Shown here piece by piece: positions 62,934 to 64,000 of a stretch of DNA of 64,000 bases. The DNA lies in assembly GCF_003429095.1 (NCBI RefSeq), contig NZ_QVTE01000040.1:1-64000 (forward strand), read 5' to 3'. The translations under genes and the position numbers were made by a program. Source of the DNA: Peribacillus saganii. Its GTDB lineage: Bacteria; Bacillota; Bacilli; Bacillales; DSM-1321. Under the pieces are notes generated by a model. It saw only the letters and a list, made by a program, of their open reading frames with translations. It was not told where the DNA came from and did not search any database. Positions within the stretch are counted from its first letter, which is position 1. Each line of letters begins with the position of its first letter.

Positions 62934-64000
62934 GTGAAATCATTAGCTGCTATCTATCCTGAAGCGGTAGAACAAACAAAACATAAGATTCTAGATGATA
63001 TTGATCGCTTTCTTGGGAACAAAGAATCATTGCCTCTTCTTAAACACTATCTTGATGAAAGAGGCGAATATATCGAACAGATATGGATAAATGTCTGGTT
63101 GAATAAAGTTTCCAACAGTGTGCCTAAAAAGGAAAAGAAGGAATATCTCAGAGAGAAAGGCTTCGAAGTAGAAGGGGTTGACCGAAAGTTCATTAACCAG
63201 ATTTTCCGCAATGAAATAAGGACCTATCAGCCCTTCGATGCGATAGTATGGCTGAATGAATCCTTTAGGGTTAATGAACAAAAATGGAAAGAACACTATC
63301 ACAATGCAAGGGAACATTATTTTCAAAGAAAACAAGAACAAGAGCGGGCCAAAAAACGAGAAAATATACGAGCTAATATTGATAGGTCGGTATTAGAGAT
63401 ACTCGAGCAAAATTATGAGCTTTTTTATTTGTTTATTAGGCATTATGCAGCCAAACAATTGGTTAAAGACTTTAAACACAATACGAAGTACAAGGCAATT
63501 GACACTTATAGGCTGGAAGAAATGCTCGAATTTGATGGAAATTTTGAACCAGCTGATTACTCAACCGTCTCCCAATTTTTTGATGAATTAACCGGTGAAA
63601 TTCACCAGGCAGTCGAATGGGGCAGAACCTTTTTTGAATATGAGACATATTATTATCGCTATCAAAGGATTCTTTCAGAATATATTGCAAAACTTTCGGC
63701 AGATAAGACGATAGGTACAATTTCAGAAGAAACTCTTTCCGATTACAAGGACGCTTTATCGGGAGATTTAACAGCTTCGGTCATATTGGATTGGCTTGAA
63801 GATTCCATTTTAGCTTATACGGAGGATATTCTAACCCGGCTGGAGGAAGAGTTTTTATCCGATCTTCTGGCAATTGCAGATATACCATTCGATGAGGCGA
63901 TTCACAGAAAAATATATGAGCGGGATATAGCTGAACGAGAGCGGAAAATAGCCGAGGAAAAGGCAGCGATTTTGCGAAAGCAGGAAGAAGAAGCCAGAAT
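62934..64000 (+). CDS. large hypothetical protein, incomplete at the window edge
   Basis: A GTG at 62934, eight bases after AGGAG, opens a frame with no stop up to base 64000 (at least 355 residues). The N-terminus reads KSLAAIYPEAVEQTKHKIL; further on come RREHYFQRKQEQERAKKRE-like charged helical stretches and, at the edge, KIAEREK-type coiled-coil sequence (AERERKIAEEKAA). No catalytic motif is visible yet. It begins divergently from the repeat-protein pair. Identity unknown. Confidence 0.7.
   Translation, partial: MKSLAAIYPEAVEQTKHKILDDIDRFLGNKESLPLLKHYLDERGEYIEQIWINVWLNKVSNSVPKKEKKEYLREKGFEVEGVDRKFINQIFRNEIRTYQPFDAIVWLNESFRVNEQKWKEHYHNAREHYFQRKQEQERAKKRENIRANIDRSVLEILEQNYELFYLFIRHYAAKQLVKDFKHNTKYKAIDTYRLEEMLEFDGNFEPADYSTVSQFFDELTGEIHQAVEWGRTFFEYETYYYRYQRILSEYIAKLSADKTIGTISEETLSDYKDALSGDLTASVILDWLEDSILAYTEDILTRLEEEFLSDLLAIADIPFDEAIHRKIYERDIAERERKIAEEKAAILRKQEEEAR

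Overview
The window looks like chromosome of a low-GC, endospore-forming member of the Bacillaceae (Bacillus/Mesobacillus/Cytobacillus-like). Evidence: two alpha/beta-type small acid-soluble spore protein genes, strong AGGAGG ribosome binding sites with frequent TTG and GTG starts, a SAM (S-box) riboswitch before cysH, CcpA-type cre sites, terminators in the glpK and glpD leaders, and many Bacillus-type families (YueI, YueF, YhfH, YkvI, YitT, IseA, YuiH). I see no phage, insertion sequence, CRISPR array or rRNA.

Layout. 1-6000: a carbon-catabolite cluster (aldose epimerase family, SMP-30 lactonase, FadR-type regulator, NhaC antiporter, FAH-family hydrolase) with a perfect cre site before the antiporter and a near-perfect one before the hydrolase. 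6200-10315: small hypothetical, WrbA, PurT, ketopantoate reductase. 10591-15792: a translationally coupled operon (RpiR-type regulator, M20 amidohydrolase, GNAT acyltransferase, N-succinylamino acid racemase-like enolase, YkvI transporter) that fits the D-to-L amino acid conversion route known from Geobacillus. 15968-21036: S-box-controlled sulfate assimilation (cysH, sat, cysC, an internally deleted SUMT gene, sirB, TauE-type permease). 21473-32806: five-PAS PP2C phosphatase, flavin monooxygenase, IseA, YuiH, adenine deaminase beside a decayed guanine deaminase gene, CBS protein, PsiE, 6-phosphogluconolactonase-like protein. 33025-36580: glpK and glpD, each behind its own leader terminator. 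36810-43408: DUF421 protein, a minus-strand tRNA-like RNA, an AEC transporter, YhfH, YueI, YueF, patatin. 43636-50368: SF1 helicase, DinB, Mug, AAA ATPase, ExoA, UppP. 50556-57629: SASPs, a sigma factor next to a second-type ClpP, a ribbon-helix-helix-like gene with a structured leader, and a repeat island at 53330-54170. 58133-62788: SpeD, an alkyltransferase-like protein, a CoxG-like protein, and two consecutive genes for secreted proteins made almost wholly of tandem repeats. A further large reading frame runs off the right edge.

The most notable items are the class-II-like pseudo-tRNA with its own terminator (37621-37706), the secreted tandem-repeat gene pair (60180-62788), the guaD and SUMT pseudogenes, the racemase operon, a dispersed repeat with a conserved hairpin and several internally deleted copies (27595, 53889, 37464, 52590, 53340 and probably 7470), and the structured leader before the RHH-like gene (52969-53060). 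All assignments come from reading the sequence and recalling families. No database search was run.
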